Assembly (NCBI RefSeq): GCF_964340395.1
Contig: NC_135551.1
Coordinates: forward strand, 30,212,455 to 30,276,454
DNA: 64,000 nucleotides
Direction: 5' to 3'
DNA from: Glandiceps talaboti
Lineage: Eukaryota; Hemichordata; Enteropneusta; Spengelidae
Part shown: piece by piece, positions 52,324 through 64,000 of the stretch
How positions within the stretch are numbered: the stretch's first letter is position 1
Layout of the letters: each line of letters starts with the position of its first letter
Made by a program: the position numbers and the translations under genes
The notes under the pieces: generated by a model
The model's input: only the letters and a program-made list of their open reading frames with translations
Databases searched by the model: none
Told to the model about the DNA's origin: nothing

Positions 52324-52393
52324 TAATTCAGTGTAAGAGGTAAGTCATAAACTGAAGGAAAAGCGCTCAATACTGCGAAGTAGAGCTGTATTT

Positions 52394-52522
52394 ACACAAA
52401 ATACACAATTTATGGTACGGAGCCGTTACTCAGAGTTTCACGCTTGAATGCGATCTTCGTCCGAAGATCGCATTCAAGCGTGAAACTCTGAGTAACGGCT
52501 CCGTACCATAAATTGTGTATTT

Positions 52523-52527
<5 letters not shown>
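52394..52527. other. Perfect hairpin, 66-bp arms, 2-nt loop
   Basis: The left arm 52,394-52,459 and right arm 52,462-52,527 are exact reverse complements, separated only by TC at 52,460-52,461. The right arm runs directly into a TA tract (52,526-52,601), and another TA tract lies 75 bp to the left. It is either a small foldback element inserted in (TA)n or a product of replication-slippage inversion. Confidence 0.92.

Positions 52528-52601
<74 letters not shown>
52526..52601. repeat. (TA)n microsatellite, right of hairpin
   Basis: TA run abutting the hairpin's right arm. Confidence 0.95.
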
Positions 52602-52603
<2 letters not shown>

Positions 52604-52604
52604 A

Positions 52605-54025
52605 TTAGTATATCATTATTACATTACATTACTGTAACACTATATTCTTGTTATATTGTATTGTACACAAATGTGTGTGCATACGTGGTGTCATTTATTT
52701 ATTTATTTATGTATTTGTTTGTTTGTTTGTATGGTTATTTATTTATTTGTTTGTGCGTGCGTGCGTGCGTGTGTGCGTGCGTTTTGACTACATTGGTATG
52801 ATCTGCAAGCTTATAATCGAACGATAGGGTGTATGTATCTATCTTTCCTCGAAGGGATTATAATAAATGAACTGAATAAAAACTGACTCGGTGTCACACA
52901 TATATTCTGTTTACGTACCTGTATATTTCTCTACATAAATACAAAGATACAATATCACATTTGAAGTATCAGAAATTCCATAAAGCCTACGTAAGTCATT
53001 CATAACAGTACCAAACGCACGTGACATTGTGACGTAACGGACTACCTAGGATCAAGGTAATCATATAAACTACTTGATGTAATCATTAACAATGAATACA
53101 CTGTAACTACGAAGGAATCTTAGATTGTAATTATATTTAACTTTTTTTTCAATTTGATTACCACTGAAAGTTCCGAAATTTAACCAATGTGGCCACACAC
53201 GTCGGCAACACAACTGTCACAGATAAATTGCTTCCGACACATCAATCACTCCCATACGTTGCTGTTTATATTCAATTTTACTGTTGGTCACCCGTGCGTA
53301 ATACATACGGCCATGGTATAGTCTTTTGTTGGATATGGTTTGGCATATGTACACGTCAGTGACGATACATCATGCCCATCTATTCCGATTAATCGATGTG
53401 TTATATAGTGTTTAATTATTCGACTGGTGTTCTTTTTTAACTGCTTCAGTACCAACCATTAAGCATAGGGACGCGTAATATTGCCTGGATTGGGGAGTTA
53501 TACCAGCAACGGATACGAACTGTCGAATAATGCTGCTACGAATAAGTGTATTCTCCAGACACTATGCTCGTTTGATACAGGGAGAAAAGAAAAGGAGGAC
53601 ATAGGGCAAATCGCCCGGTAAAATCTTAACTCTTACTGGTCATTTACCTCCATGTAGGAAAAACATGTAGGATATAAAAGCATATAAAAGTTAGATAAAT
53701 AAATCCCTACTAAAAATGGCCCTAAATGGTATTCTTAGCTTTGAAAATACGAGAAATTTCATATATTGTTGACCGGTACAAACTCCTCTGTATGCAAATA
53801 TGCGTTAGGTGAAGACTATACTGGCAGCATAATTGGTAATGCCATTTTAGTATCCATCCATCCATGCAAGTAAGGTGGAATACAAGGTAGTATCACAATT
53901 TACATTAGTAACGTTATTCAATATATCCACTCATACAGGTAACATTACGCGTCTCTATGACATTGTGTGGGCAAAAGAAATATTCGAACAAATATTTTCT
54001 TCCACTGTTTTCTGTAATTTCATTC
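52605..54025. other. Intergenic DNA, no gene seen
   Basis: Contains a short ATTT/GTTT and (GTGC)n stretch at 52.69-52.78 kb. No gene was recognised. Confidence 0.4.
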
Positions 54026-54029
54026 TGAT

Positions 54030-54230
54030 GTGATTGCCAGAGTCATGATGGTCGAATGGTTTTGCGTTTCCGGCTTGGAATCTGTGCAATTCCGGTTGCT
54101 AAAGTCTTTGGTCAAGATTTGAACCACAATTAAACCCTAGCTGTATAAATAAGAACCTGGTAGGACAGAGATTGCATTATGAAGGATTTAATCCTATGCC
54201 AAGACTGTCCTAGATTATGTGTTCCCACTG
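54030..54230 (+). mobile_element. tRNA-derived SINE with conserved core
   Basis: The 5' part is tRNA-like: ATGGTCGAATGGTTTTGCG (A-box side), then CCGGCTTGGAATCTGTGCAA and a decayed B-box. The core from about 54,105 ('TGGTCAAGATTTGAACCACA') parallels the element at 61,762-61,910. Shared landmarks are CAAGATT..AACCAC, AGCTGTATAAAT/AGCTATATAATT, and CCTGGTAGGA/CTTGGTACGA. The 3' part after about 54,225 does not match the other copy. Confidence 0.65.
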
Positions 54231-54970
54231 GTAGCCGCTCTGAGCAGGATCCTTTTAGACGGAAATCGTAGAAGTCATGTTACAGATCGATGTCAAAATA
54301 GTCGATGCAAAGTGACACAGTTTACAAGCCGGATCGATGTCATCATGTTCTAACATATATTTCGTACTGAAGAGGTCAAAGTTCAAACTCTTAAAGCATC
54401 CTTGCAATTAAACCTGTACTGAAAAAAATCATCAACATCGTTTGGCTACATAACTTGTAAGACACACAAAATCCCCAGTGAGCATGTTGCACTACCTTAT
54501 CTGGGATACAAAAGTAGAAAGTAAAAGTCTATAGAAATTACATAGGGGTTTTTACTAATCACAAACTATAAGACTTAATCATTATCTGGATTCACTTTTG
54601 ATACACAGCCATAATAATTCTTTTCCCAGAACATGAATTTACTGGTGTAGGCTGTAGCAGACACGATTAGTTCTCTATATACATAATGATATACCATTCT
54701 TACAATGAATAACTAACACGTTGATATGAATTCATCCTCGTATACATTGTAGTACTAATTTCAAACAATCAAAGTATTTGAAGAGAGTTATAAATTCGTA
54801 ATATAAGCTTATCGATTGTGAATTAAAACGTACAGCCAAAATGACGATAGCTTTAGAGTTTAATGACCAATAAGTTCGTATTAATAAATACATCCAGTCT
54901 CTCATGTGTTGGTTGTCTGAGATCCAGCTGGGTAATACTAACAACTTGATGACATTACCTTCCCTAATGT

Positions 54971-54984
54971 GGGGGGGGGGGGGG
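54971..54984. repeat. Poly-G run, 14 G
   Basis: Homopolymer guanine tract. Confidence 0.85.
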
Positions 54985-55088
54985 TAAATATTGTAACCTT
55001 CCTGGCGAAAGGCTACTACAGTGATACAGCTTTTATTGACGCTACTCACTGAATGTAGTTCTTAAGACAACATATATTCAGTCATCAA

Positions 55089-55114
55089 CCCCAACCCCCA
55101 ACCCCCCAACCCCC
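55089..55114 (-). other. G-quadruplex-prone tract (minus strand)
   Basis: Four C-runs of 4-6 bases separated by AA on the plus strand give four G-runs on the minus strand with 2-nt loops, fitting the G3+N1-7 rule. No gene is adjacent. Confidence 0.75.
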
Positions 55115-55639
55115 GATGATATCTAAACTGATGCAGTATTATCAACAATTTATCCAACACTAGCAAATCACGAACATTAGAACACTAGTAATTCTGGAAA
55201 TCCAATCTTTGTTTCGATGTCAGCAATCCAATTTACACTTCAACATATTCAAATTGACCGCGAGATTTTAATCACCGAGACAAATTTTGAACTAAAGTTT
55301 ACATGACCCAATAAATATTCGACATTATAACTTCTACATTGAATGTGTATGCGACTATTTTCTTGTAATCATACAATTAATTTACAATGTAACTTTCTAT
55401 GTAAATGTTGACAAGTTTCTATCAAATTTATACAACATATTGTGACAGAATACGATTACAAGAAATATAACTTAACGACATTCTTCATTAAGATACGACT
55501 TTTTTTTACTTTACAATGGCATATGTATCGTAATGGGATTTTAAAATTCTATTTCGTGGTGCAGTTTTTTTCATATCTTGGAATTCAAACTGAAATACAA
55601 GTGGATGATTTGAAGTTGCGGTATAAGGATCAGGGTAAT

Positions 55640-55735
55640 CAATATGGATTCATGTTCATCAACGGAATTGGTGTAACATTACCTACAATCCAGCATTCAA
55701 GATGGCGGGTTTCCAACTTCCGCATTAAAGCACGC
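55640..55735 (-). mobile_element. Possible end fragment of the 13.5-kb MITE family
   Basis: Read on the minus strand, 'GGAAACCCGCCATCTTGAAT' parallels 'GCGAACCCGCCATGTTGAAT' at the right end of the MITE at 13.5 kb, and both lie next to a GGAA.TTG-type terminus. The other end was not found, so this is tentative. Confidence 0.35.
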
Positions 55736-56251
55736 CACCTACGTGAGCTGATTAACATATCATAAAAAGAGTTGTAGTAATACAAGATGTCTGATACAAG
55801 TACCAACTTCAATAAAAACGATCAAGATCTCCATTGACATAATTACACATTAATACCCAATATTCCAATAATCCTAGGACTAGATTTCCCTTACTGGTTT
55901 TCTTAAAACATATCAATTATTCTATTGTGATATACTTTATGATATATATGAAAGTATGATAATTATTATTCAAAAATCTTCACTCGTTAATTTGATTACA
56001 TATATTGTATACGATATAGTAACGTCTTCATTTAATGGTTTATAACCTTAAGTTAATATTGAAACCAACTATAGTTATATCAACACTAACAGTTAGTATA
56101 GTTTATCAATAGATTTCATAATTCTATTTACATCCAAAATAATTAAAATAACATATTTCATCACTCGGCTTCAGCAAAACATTTCCAATTTTGCACAGAA
56201 ATATTAAACTTCATTGAGGAGCAACAATGAGTGAGAAATTAAAGTAGTTTT

Positions 56252-56615
<364 letters not shown>

Positions 56616-57452
56616 AAACTATCGTCCAGTGACGATGATTATAACTACTGTATCTTTCATTGAGCTGATGAAGTTGACTCCTTTTAACTCGCATGTTAAC
56701 GTACAGATTTGTGTCGTAGTATACGGTGTGAACTTTGAACTTTGACTTTTGCTTTCAAAACAAATCTAAGGTTCAGGAGGACAGGAATTATTTATCAAAT
56801 AAGATATTTCATCTGTATGGAAATGTAACTGGTATCGAGTATAGACTCTCGAGTTTCTCATTTGAATATTCAGAATGAAACAACATACAGACTACACGTC
56901 GTACAGTACGAGGACAATAACAATAGTGACAATGGCATTGAAGCACAACTCGTTTGGGCAATAGTTGCGGTCATTTTCAGAGGATTTGACTGGTTGTACG
57001 TTATTCTACTGGGCAAACTGATACATACCCATGGGCTGGTCTTATTGTTGGGTGTGTTCATTTGTTTGGATGTTAATCCACTTGCCTATCCGTCTCTGTT
57101 GTTATCATTGCAATACACACTGTCATATGGCTATTGATATAGCCTAGGCTTAGTCTTGTTGCTAGGCATATCTGCATGCATTCTTTAAAATCGTATTTTT
57201 ATCTTTACAAAAGATGGTATCTGTCTGTTGCAAAGGGAATGGTGATAGTTCCTAGGGAGAGACGTGTCAATATGTCAATATGTCTCGTACAACATCTTCA
57301 GTTTGACGCATGCCCATCAAATCTCAAATCTCACCCCCCCCCCATCTACCAAGTATCACCTTTGTGCGATCATTTCATTTTAACAGTTTCCCTTCTGAAA
57401 ATCCTAATTAATGTCCTCGCCAGATACAAAGGCAATAAGTCTGTTGGTTATT

Positions 57453-57545
<93 letters not shown>
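57453..57545. repeat. (GACA)n microsatellite
   Basis: About 23 GACA units with GACG variants at the right edge. Confidence 0.95.
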
Positions 57546-57547
<2 letters not shown>

Positions 57548-57559
57548 GGACGGACAGAC

Positions 57560-59440
57560 AAGACAGACACAGAAACACACAGACTTACACATTTCACCAT
57601 GCCTATAGCGCTATTCAGTTCAGTTGTGCTAAACACGTTTACGATGACAGAACAAGGTCCACACAGTAAACTTACTGCATTGTACAATGATTCATTTTGT
57701 TCTCTTGAACATGGAGGTCAGTAATGATGTGACCACAAATTCAGAATCCAGTTATTTAGAATCTAATTAGAATATCTGAGTCTAAATAGGGTGAATACCT
57801 TACTACAATACTAATACTACACATGTATAGTAAAACAGCTATCATCTTGAACAGCTGAAGATTATTCCCTCACACATTATATGTATGCTATAGTCACGAC
57901 ATAGGCTATCATAAAGCGCATATCAAATACTTTGAGGCAATAACGGTATACTAGTCTTCCAGATGACCGAAAGGCCACCCGCTGATGTTTTGACGACTAA
58001 AATAGACATCCAAATTGAAACATGTTCAAACCATCCGCGAAATTTAAGAAATGCAAAACGTTGTATTTTTGAAAATCATTACAACGGAAAGCGAATACGT
58101 GATAAAATGGACGATATTTGGGTGTCTATTTTCAGCGCTACTATGCACAACGAAAATACAGAATATACTAGTAGTAGGCCTACCTAACACGTGACTATAT
58201 TCTGTGATATCAAGTATAATCAGGGGTGTCATTGTTACGCCATTATACAAAACCCCTTCCAAAATTTATTTTCAAATATTGAAGGGGAAAAAACTGTTTC
58301 CTTGTCCGTCTAAAGAGTGCACTTTAAGATACAACAACAAACCTATGCATACTGGTTGTAGGCCTAACTACATAGCATTACTCAGTTAAAGCAGCGTAAA
58401 ACTATTACATCATTAGGCAACAGCGCCACCATACTGTGTCTTTCAGTTTTGTAGAATAACCTTTACATATCTGGACTTCGACATTGGAAACAACTCTTCT
58501 TGCACAGACTTTGAGAGTCATTATTTGTTTGTTACTTGCAAATGATCACACTTTTCTTCAAAAAACACAGTTTTAGATATGTTCGCCTTCATAGGGCATA
58601 TTATGGCCCACTCAGTCGGATCAATATCTAATCAAACAGAAGGTTCAATTCGTGTTTTATCTACCGTATTTCACGTCGACTGGAATTCTTTTTGTGTTCT
58701 ACATTCCGGGGGATTGGCGTCTCCATACGAGGTGATTACGTGACTTAAAATGCAAAAGAGAACGTGGAGGTGTATGCAGTTGACCTGAAATAAGTAAATA
58801 GAACGAATCAAGCCTTCTCACTGAACGTATTAGTATATCGTAACTATATCACTGTTGGATGGGGGGAGGGGGGGCACTATTAGAACTTTGCCAACTATCC
58901 TCTACACGTAATGACTCACTCAATGTCATATCAAGGTAGTCGTATAACGTTATTTAGATATATCAATTATGCTTTGTCGAATACACTAAGACGTTGTCCG
59001 TGAGGTTTACTATGTTGGCGAAACTTCCAACTATGCCGAAATGGTTTTTAAGTAATTTGTAGAAGGTGATTTACAATGTCACAAGTAATTGAGTGTAAGT
59101 GATCATTTACACAGTTATTATTAAGTCAAATACCCTCACAAAATCATGCATTTAGTATGGTTAAAGGAGATTGTTTGATATTCCGCCAAATGTCATTTCT
59201 AGTTTCAGCGGTAATGTAGTAAAAATCTTTAGATATAACCCTGTAACCTTGGTTACGACAGACGTAGAAGGTTGATTGATGCTGGGAGTTGGTATTGATA
59301 GGTTGATAAAGTGTTTTTATCAACTCAATCGTTGGGGAAAGAGAGATCAATTTCTCCCGATATAAAGTATACTGTTCTTGTTCAATGCCAACATTCCTCT
59401 GTATAAATTGAACTTTAAATAATGCTCAATTTGGTGACAT
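57560..59440. other. Intergenic DNA downstream of the aminopeptidase gene
   Basis: No confident gene. The part just below 59,491 should hold the aminopeptidase 3' UTR. No clear minus-strand AATAAA was placed, so the transcript end is unassigned. Confidence 0.4.
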
Positions 59441-59490
59441 CAGCGAATGGACAGAAACAATCATTAATTTTGCCCCACATCTATACAGCC

Positions 59491-59658
59491 TTACTCCACG
59501 GCTGTCTCAAGCCAGGATTTAACGCCCTCTAGGTTTTCTTCCAACCATTTCACATTAGCTTTCGTCTTGCCTAACGCTCCGAGGAAACTTTTGGTGCCAG
59601 TAAAACCACTTTCATCTGAAGTAGTTCCCTTGACATGATTGTCGATAAAATACTGCAG
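59491..59658 (-). CDS. Aminopeptidase N-like, last coding exon (168 bp)
   Basis: Acceptor TTTTTCTTCATAG/CTG, phase 0. Encodes LQYFIDNHVKGTTSD through KTKANVKWLEENLEGV and WLETAVE, then TAA. The closing 'K..ANVKWLE.N...V..WL' helix is the family's usual end. Confidence 0.9.
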   Translation of the reverse strand: MQYFIDNHVKGTTSDESGFTGTKSFLGALGKTKANVKWLEENLEGVKSWLETAVE

Positions 59659-62600
59659 CTATGAAGAAAAACAAACATTTGGCTGTGATTATACATGTTG
59701 CGGCTAGGACTGTCATGTCACCTGATGATAAAAATACTTACATGATCGTGTAAAGTAATTTACCATGTTGATAAAAAAAGAACGAATGCAAACATTCGCC
59801 ATATGACATAATATAACACAATAATGTGTAACGTACAAGTGTTGGATAGACGCATTGTCAGGTCACGCACTGATTCTAAATCTTTTGTATCGTGTACCTT
59901 GTCGAATATAAATAGTTGACGGAACGGCAGTTGAATGTAAACTGATACCATATGACGTATGAATATGATAAAAAAGTAAACCCATTTTAAATAAAAACGT
60001 GCAAATTTGATCAATTTTGAACCATGTTTAGGTATGAGATGTTTTACAAGCCTAATTTCTATTATCCATATCTAAAAGAAGTTGAATAGTTTCAAAACGT
60101 CAAAGAAAGCTTGAATGTTGGTCACACGATATTGGCGGTATTGGAATTACTGGAGTGTATTTATACTGTGATTACTTTTCGCTTGACTATAGCACAACAT
60201 GGTTGCTGGTATGATCTAGCACAGAAGTACCACGTGACGCATAATGAAAATTACATGACATAAAATACTACGTAACTATGAAGTTTTAAAAAACACTTGC
60301 AAGTTTTGTACAAGATAGAACTCCGAGAAAGGAACACATTTCTACAGGCGTAACGATTGCCACTATTCGAAACAGAGACAGTGTGACGCCAAGGCAAGTA
60401 CTTCGTTTCCAATTCGCCTTTAACGAAATGTTTGTAGAGAACATCTAAAAAATATGAAAATCAATTTCGACAGTCAAATCATTATTGATTGAAGACTGCG
60501 TGTGGATATTTTCTAAAACTGTATTCCTTACTGTGAATGGTAATCAGAAAGACCAGAACGTAGCAATTCAACTGACCTCTTGTAACTTAAACTTTGTGGC
60601 AAAGGTTGATGTGACGGCTGCCACTAATGGTGTCATTTGGTACATACCGCCACCATACCTAAATATAAAACAAACAAAAAATATTAATAAGTTGATGAAC
60701 TTCAATCACCATATTGTTTCATCAAAAACGTTTATATCATTCTCGCAAACCAGAGCTGTTATTTTTTCCGCGACACTGCGAAATAACGGTACGTTTTGGA
60801 CGGTGCCGTAAAAGAGGCTGTGGTTTGCGACGATGGTTTTATATATAGTACGTATGTACATGTAATAACGCCACAACAAAGACAGGTCTGTCATGAACTA
60901 CTAATTCAAAGACATTTATATAATAATAATAAAAATAATGACTTTTATTATCAAAATGCTATTAAAATACACATCGACAACCCTGTCAGGACCACCCTAA
61001 TCTACCCAGGGGCCCAAAAAAGTTAAGCATAAAAATAAAGGAAAAATAGGCCACACTCGAAAAAGGACAAACAGTACATCAAAGACAATACAAAATATAC
61101 AAATACATCTAAAACGACTAAATAGAAACAACTTGACACAAAAACATTATAAACATTCTGAAATGTGACACTTTGATTTTTTTAAATACATTAATATTTT
61201 CTGTCTTTCTTGTTAAAGTTGGAAGTTCATTCCATAATTTGGTTGCCTCATAAGAAAAAGAGTGAAGCGGAACATTTAGGGTGTGACACTCAAAGTCAAC
61301 GCCCTCACAGTTGTAAATGAGATATAGATTCCCAAATTACGGAAGGAATCTCCTCAAATCTTCACAAATTGTTGCCAATCTATTGACCGGAACAATCACC
61401 AGCTTCAAATGCACGGAGATGTAACGCTTGATGAGAATCGACATAGATTTTAATAGCTGTAGTTCATATATTGATGCATATGATATTTTTAGTACTGTTA
61501 AACTTACTGCCATTTCAAATTTATCAATATTCACCTATGAAAAGAAAAAAAAACCATCTCCGTCTATGCATATGATGTGGTCATACCTTGATGAAATAAT
61601 ACCCCAATTCTCTCTGAAGAAATCCCACATGATGTAACTTCCCAGGGAACTCTCTGACAATGCCGTGTACACTTGAAGTGCTATCTGGGGAGGAATACGG
61701 TCACCATCCAGGGTCATGTCTAAATACCTTTAAAACAAATAGAAATAGTTTTTAGATAGTTAAAGTCCTCGGGCAAGATTGCAACCACGATTGTGCCTCA
61801 CTCAACCCAGCTATATAATTAGGGACTTGGTACGATAGAGGTTGCAATGTGAATGTTTTAATTTTATGCGCTTATAGAGACTGCAATGGATTGTATACTC
61901 CCATGGGAGTCGAGGAAGTAAAGGGCCGTTGTGTCGTTATAGATCCGTGCCAGGGTAATAATTGTGAAGTACTTTCTTTGAGCATAGTGTTGGAAAGCGC
62001 TATGATATAAAAACCTATATGAAAACATGTTGAATCCTGGTATGACACAAAATAATGAGTTATGACATAATTACGGTTACTAAAAAGCCCTTGTACATAA
62101 TCGGCCACCTAAATCGTGCCATGTTGACTCAGTCTTTTTCTTAAAAGGTTTCCGTGTGTATTACGTACGTGTATTTTGTACACAAAGAGAATCCAAAAGT
62201 GGTACTTCTCTAACAGACTACCTCACTTTAAAGCCGAAATCGACGCTTCTAAGAATCTCTTAAATGATACTAATTTGACAAAAGATGGTACTGGTTTGGC
62301 AACTTTCATTAAAAGGTGACAATCGATCGTCCTTTAAGTTTTACATCTCAAATCCTTCGTGTTTTAAGAATAACAGACAATGCACGAACCAGGTTGAACA
62401 AAAATATGGAATATATACTCTGGTCGTACGACAATGCGCGTCTATGTCACGACAACACGTGTCTACGTCACTGGTTCTGTTGTGTTTGAAAATTTCAATC
62501 AAAACGTTGAAAATTGCCATTACTTTCCCCGATTTTTCTTTGATATTACTGGCGCTGATATAATTATGTTATTCTCCAATATTCTGGAAAATATTTGTGA

Positions 62601-63697
62601 CCTAAGGGTTGTCAATACTCGTCTAGCGACTCATAGTGACAAAGACCCCTTAGGTCATTCGTATTTTCCTTGGCTGAACGTACGTATATTGGGATAACAT
62701 CTAATTATTTCCATATTACTGAGGGGTATACTTTGAGGCTGATATGCAGTGTAACGTTTTCTTCCTTCTGAATAACCTGAGAAATAAATACACAAAATAT
62801 AACTAACCTGCTAAGGATCCAAAGTTCACTAGAGCAGGTCAATGCTTCAATTAGCATGCTTTTCTCAGACGCAACGTTAGATTTGTTATATTTATCCCAT
62901 GCAAAGTCCCATTCTTCAGCACCCCCAGCAGCGATACCACCACATACCACAGCCTTCTTTAGATTTGGAGCAATTCTGTGTTGTTAAAAAATAAAATCAG
63001 TATGACTGTCAGGAAAGGTATGGGGAAGGATTATTTGTACATGAAATAGCGATTGTGTACAATGTAGACAACAATATTGCTGTATGGAATATATATCACT
63101 GGCATTACTGTGTGTTGGTTGATTGGCTGGTAACTGGCTGTTTGGCTTGTCGGTGTTCGTTCGGCTCAGTCGTACAGTTGACTTTTTCGACGTTTTTACC
63201 AAATGTGTACAGTTTGTCTTCTATTGACCTGCTTACCAAGAAAGTTGAATGAATGGAGGAAATTATATTTCTTTCAAAATAATCATCTATGTCATGAAGG
63301 AGTACATGTATGGGTGTCAATTGAATAATGTACATTTATTTAATCTCACTGTCAATATAATGATTGACAGTTGCCAATAGTGATGTTGTAAGGGAGTAGG
63401 AAAATGTATGTATTATCATAGGTTTAAATTACATAATTAAAACCGCTATCCTCTCAGCCTCCCACGTGACTCAATCTAGTTGAACTGGTTACACATTCTT
63501 CTGACATTTTTCAAGCCAAAGACACCTTTGTGAATTAGTGTGAATTGGTACTGAATATGGTGATATTTGTCTACAATTTAGAATTTACTTACGCTGTGCC
63601 TTTGTCCATCCATTCTCGGTATAATTTCATTGCATGCTGTGTGCACACGGGATGGCCGTACTGGCAGGATGTGATCAGTATTTGTACACGTTGGTAT
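59491..63697 (-). CDS. Aminopeptidase N-like M1 metallopeptidase, last five coding exons (gene runs off right edge)
   Basis: M1 aminopeptidases of this type are membrane-anchored zinc enzymes that remove N-terminal residues from peptides. Here only the C-terminal alpha-helical (ERAP1_C-like) domain is present; the GAMEN and HEXXH catalytic motifs must lie beyond the window. The exons are 63,593-63,697, 62,808-62,975, 61,587-61,727, 60,577-60,658 and 59,491-59,658 (stop TAA at 59,491-59,493). They join in phase with GT/AG introns and give about 221 residues. Family landmarks in order: C-x-YGH-x-x-C then WM (first exon); IAAGGAEEWDFAWDKY and SSELWILSRY (second/third); SYIMWDFFRENW (third); YGGG...TSTFATKFKLQE (fourth); KTKANVKWLEENLEGV...WL (last). 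These match the end of vertebrate ANPEP block by block, and the length from AAGG to the end is normal. The introns contain a LINE 3' end and a SINE. The alternative is another M1 paralogue (glutamyl or leucyl-cystinyl type). Confidence 0.9.
60577..60658 (-). CDS. Aminopeptidase N-like, exon D (82 bp)
   Basis: Acceptor GTTTTATATTTAG/G with a good pyrimidine tract, donor GAG/GTCAGT. Encodes YGGGMYQMTPLVAAVT and STFATKFKLQE, matching the family's 'YGGGSFSFSNLIQAVT' stretch. It is too short and starts without ATG, so a plain open-frame scan misses it; an opposite-strand 108-codon frame covers it and is a shadow. Confidence 0.88.
60905..61335 (-). mobile_element. 3' end of an L2/CR1-like LINE in an aminopeptidase intron
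   Basis: A minus-strand frame reads VPLHSFSYEATKLWNELP and NINVFKKIKVSHF, ending in TAG at 61,118-61,120. 'ATKLWNELP...FKKIK' is the usual extreme C-terminus of LINE ORF2. It is followed by about 200 bp of 3' UTR and the tail 'AATAAAAGTCATTATTTTTA' then TTATTATTATATAA, typical of L2/CR1-type elements with simple-repeat 3' ends. It is 5'-truncated, as most copies are, in the intron between exons C and D and in the same orientation as the gene. Confidence 0.75.
61587..61727 (-). CDS. Aminopeptidase N-like, exon C (141 bp)
   Basis: Acceptor TTTTAAAG/G, donor AAG/GTATGA. Encodes YLDMTLDGDRIPPQIA through MWDFFRENWGIISS. It starts and ends inside Arg codons, so both flanking introns are phase 2. 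Confidence 0.9.
61762..62010 (+). mobile_element. SINE (5'-truncated) in an aminopeptidase intron
   Basis: The core begins near GTCCTCGGGCAAGATTGCAA and parallels the SINE at 54.1 kb. Its 3' part has TCTTTGAGCATAGTGTTGGA and AAAGCGCTATGATATAAA, close to the AAGCGCTTTGAGC...AAAGCGCTATATAAA tail of many invertebrate SINE/LINE pairs. The tRNA head is missing. It lies antisense to the host gene between exons B and C. Confidence 0.6.
62808..62975 (-). CDS. Aminopeptidase N-like, exon B (168 bp)
   Basis: Acceptor TTTAACAACACAG/A, donor CAG/GTTAGTT. Carries CGGIAAGGAEEWDFAWDKY, the most conserved block of the C-terminal domain, and ends in SSELWILS plus two bases of the next Arg codon. Confidence 0.9.
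63593..63697 (-). CDS. Aminopeptidase N-like, exon A (105 bp)
   Basis: Encodes YQRVQILITSCQYGHPVCTQ through REWMDKGT. The donor GC/GTAAGT is clear; the acceptor TTATGTACAG/A has a weak pyrimidine tract, so the upstream boundary is the least certain. The exon ends two bases into a codon. Confidence 0.8.
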
Positions 63698-63759
63698 CTG
63701 TACATAAATCACAATCAATCAGTATACCATAACTTTATCAAATATTTCTAACACTCTGC

Positions 63760-64000
63760 TTTTTATTGGCGTGTTGACTTTTTTATTGGCGTATTGACTA
63801 AAATATGATAAATAATTATCCATATGATTAAAAATCAAAATCAAATCCTACAATACATGATGTGAATTAATAGACTAGTGAAGATTTGGTTAACACTCAC
63901 AACAACATAGTGTACTGATATTTATTACTTTGGGAGCAAAAACTATAAAGTAGGCTTTTAAAAAAGAAGAATTGTTTCTGGTCAGCGCGCGCATCATCAC
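63760..64000. other. Right-edge intronic sequence
   Basis: Presumed intron of the aminopeptidase gene upstream of exon A. No further exon was recognised before the window ends. Confidence 0.35.

Noticed and set aside
60485-60811. 108-codon plus-strand frame
   Set aside because: It overlaps the minus-strand aminopeptidase exon at 60,577-60,658 and has no family match of its own.
61337-61534. Minus-strand frame as an aminopeptidase exon
   Set aside because: It does not fit the family's next conserved block; the block YGGG...KFKLQE was found instead at 60,577-60,658 with correct splice phase.

Overview
The window is animal genomic DNA, AT-rich and gene-poor. It has spliced genes with GT-AG introns, non-LTR retrotransposon fragments, tRNA-derived SINEs, small DNA transposons and very many long microsatellites and minisatellites. 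The best-supported genes are metazoan: a somatostatin/allatostatin-C-type receptor and an M1 aminopeptidase N-like enzyme. The SINE type, with a conserved core and an 'AAGCGCT'-like 3' end, and the repeat style fit an invertebrate, perhaps a marine deuterostome such as a hemichordate, echinoderm or cephalochordate. That placement is a guess; the sequence does not name the species.

Layout. 1-3,290: a 30-bp minisatellite of about 109 copies that runs off the left edge. 3.3-20 kb: non-coding, with microsatellites, a duplicated 350-bp repeat (9.0 and 10.4 kb), a pair of MITEs in opposite orientation (12.6 and 13.5 kb) and a tRNA-derived SINE (18.9-19.2 kb). 20-27 kb: no confident gene; a possible decayed coding segment lies at 21.0-21.5 kb. 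27,175-28,323 (minus): an intact single-exon rhodopsin-family receptor. 29,774-31,390: a 1.6-kb foldback element flanked by near-identical 8-bp target duplications. 32-41 kb: microsatellites, a LINE fragment, a second and inverted copy of a 190-bp repeat from 5.75 kb, and a 28-bp tandem repeat carrying an octamer-like motif. 41.6-41.9 kb: a coding-like stretch broken by a 23-bp duplication. 43.3-47.2 kb: a cluster of several minisatellite families. 48.0-48.6 kb: palindromes and a (GT)n tract. 50.3-51.5 kb (minus): a decayed reverse transcriptase. 52.0-52.6 kb: (TA)n tracts enclosing a perfect 66-bp-arm hairpin. 54-57.6 kb: a SINE, G/C-rich tracts and microsatellites. 59,491-63,697 (minus): the last five coding exons of an aminopeptidase N-like gene, with a LINE 3' end and a SINE in its introns; the rest of the gene lies beyond the right edge.

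The two genes show no functional link; both encode proteins expected at the cell surface. Most of the window's interest lies in its repeats, several of which have a definable structure (foldback, MITEs, hairpin, microsatellite-associated repeat).
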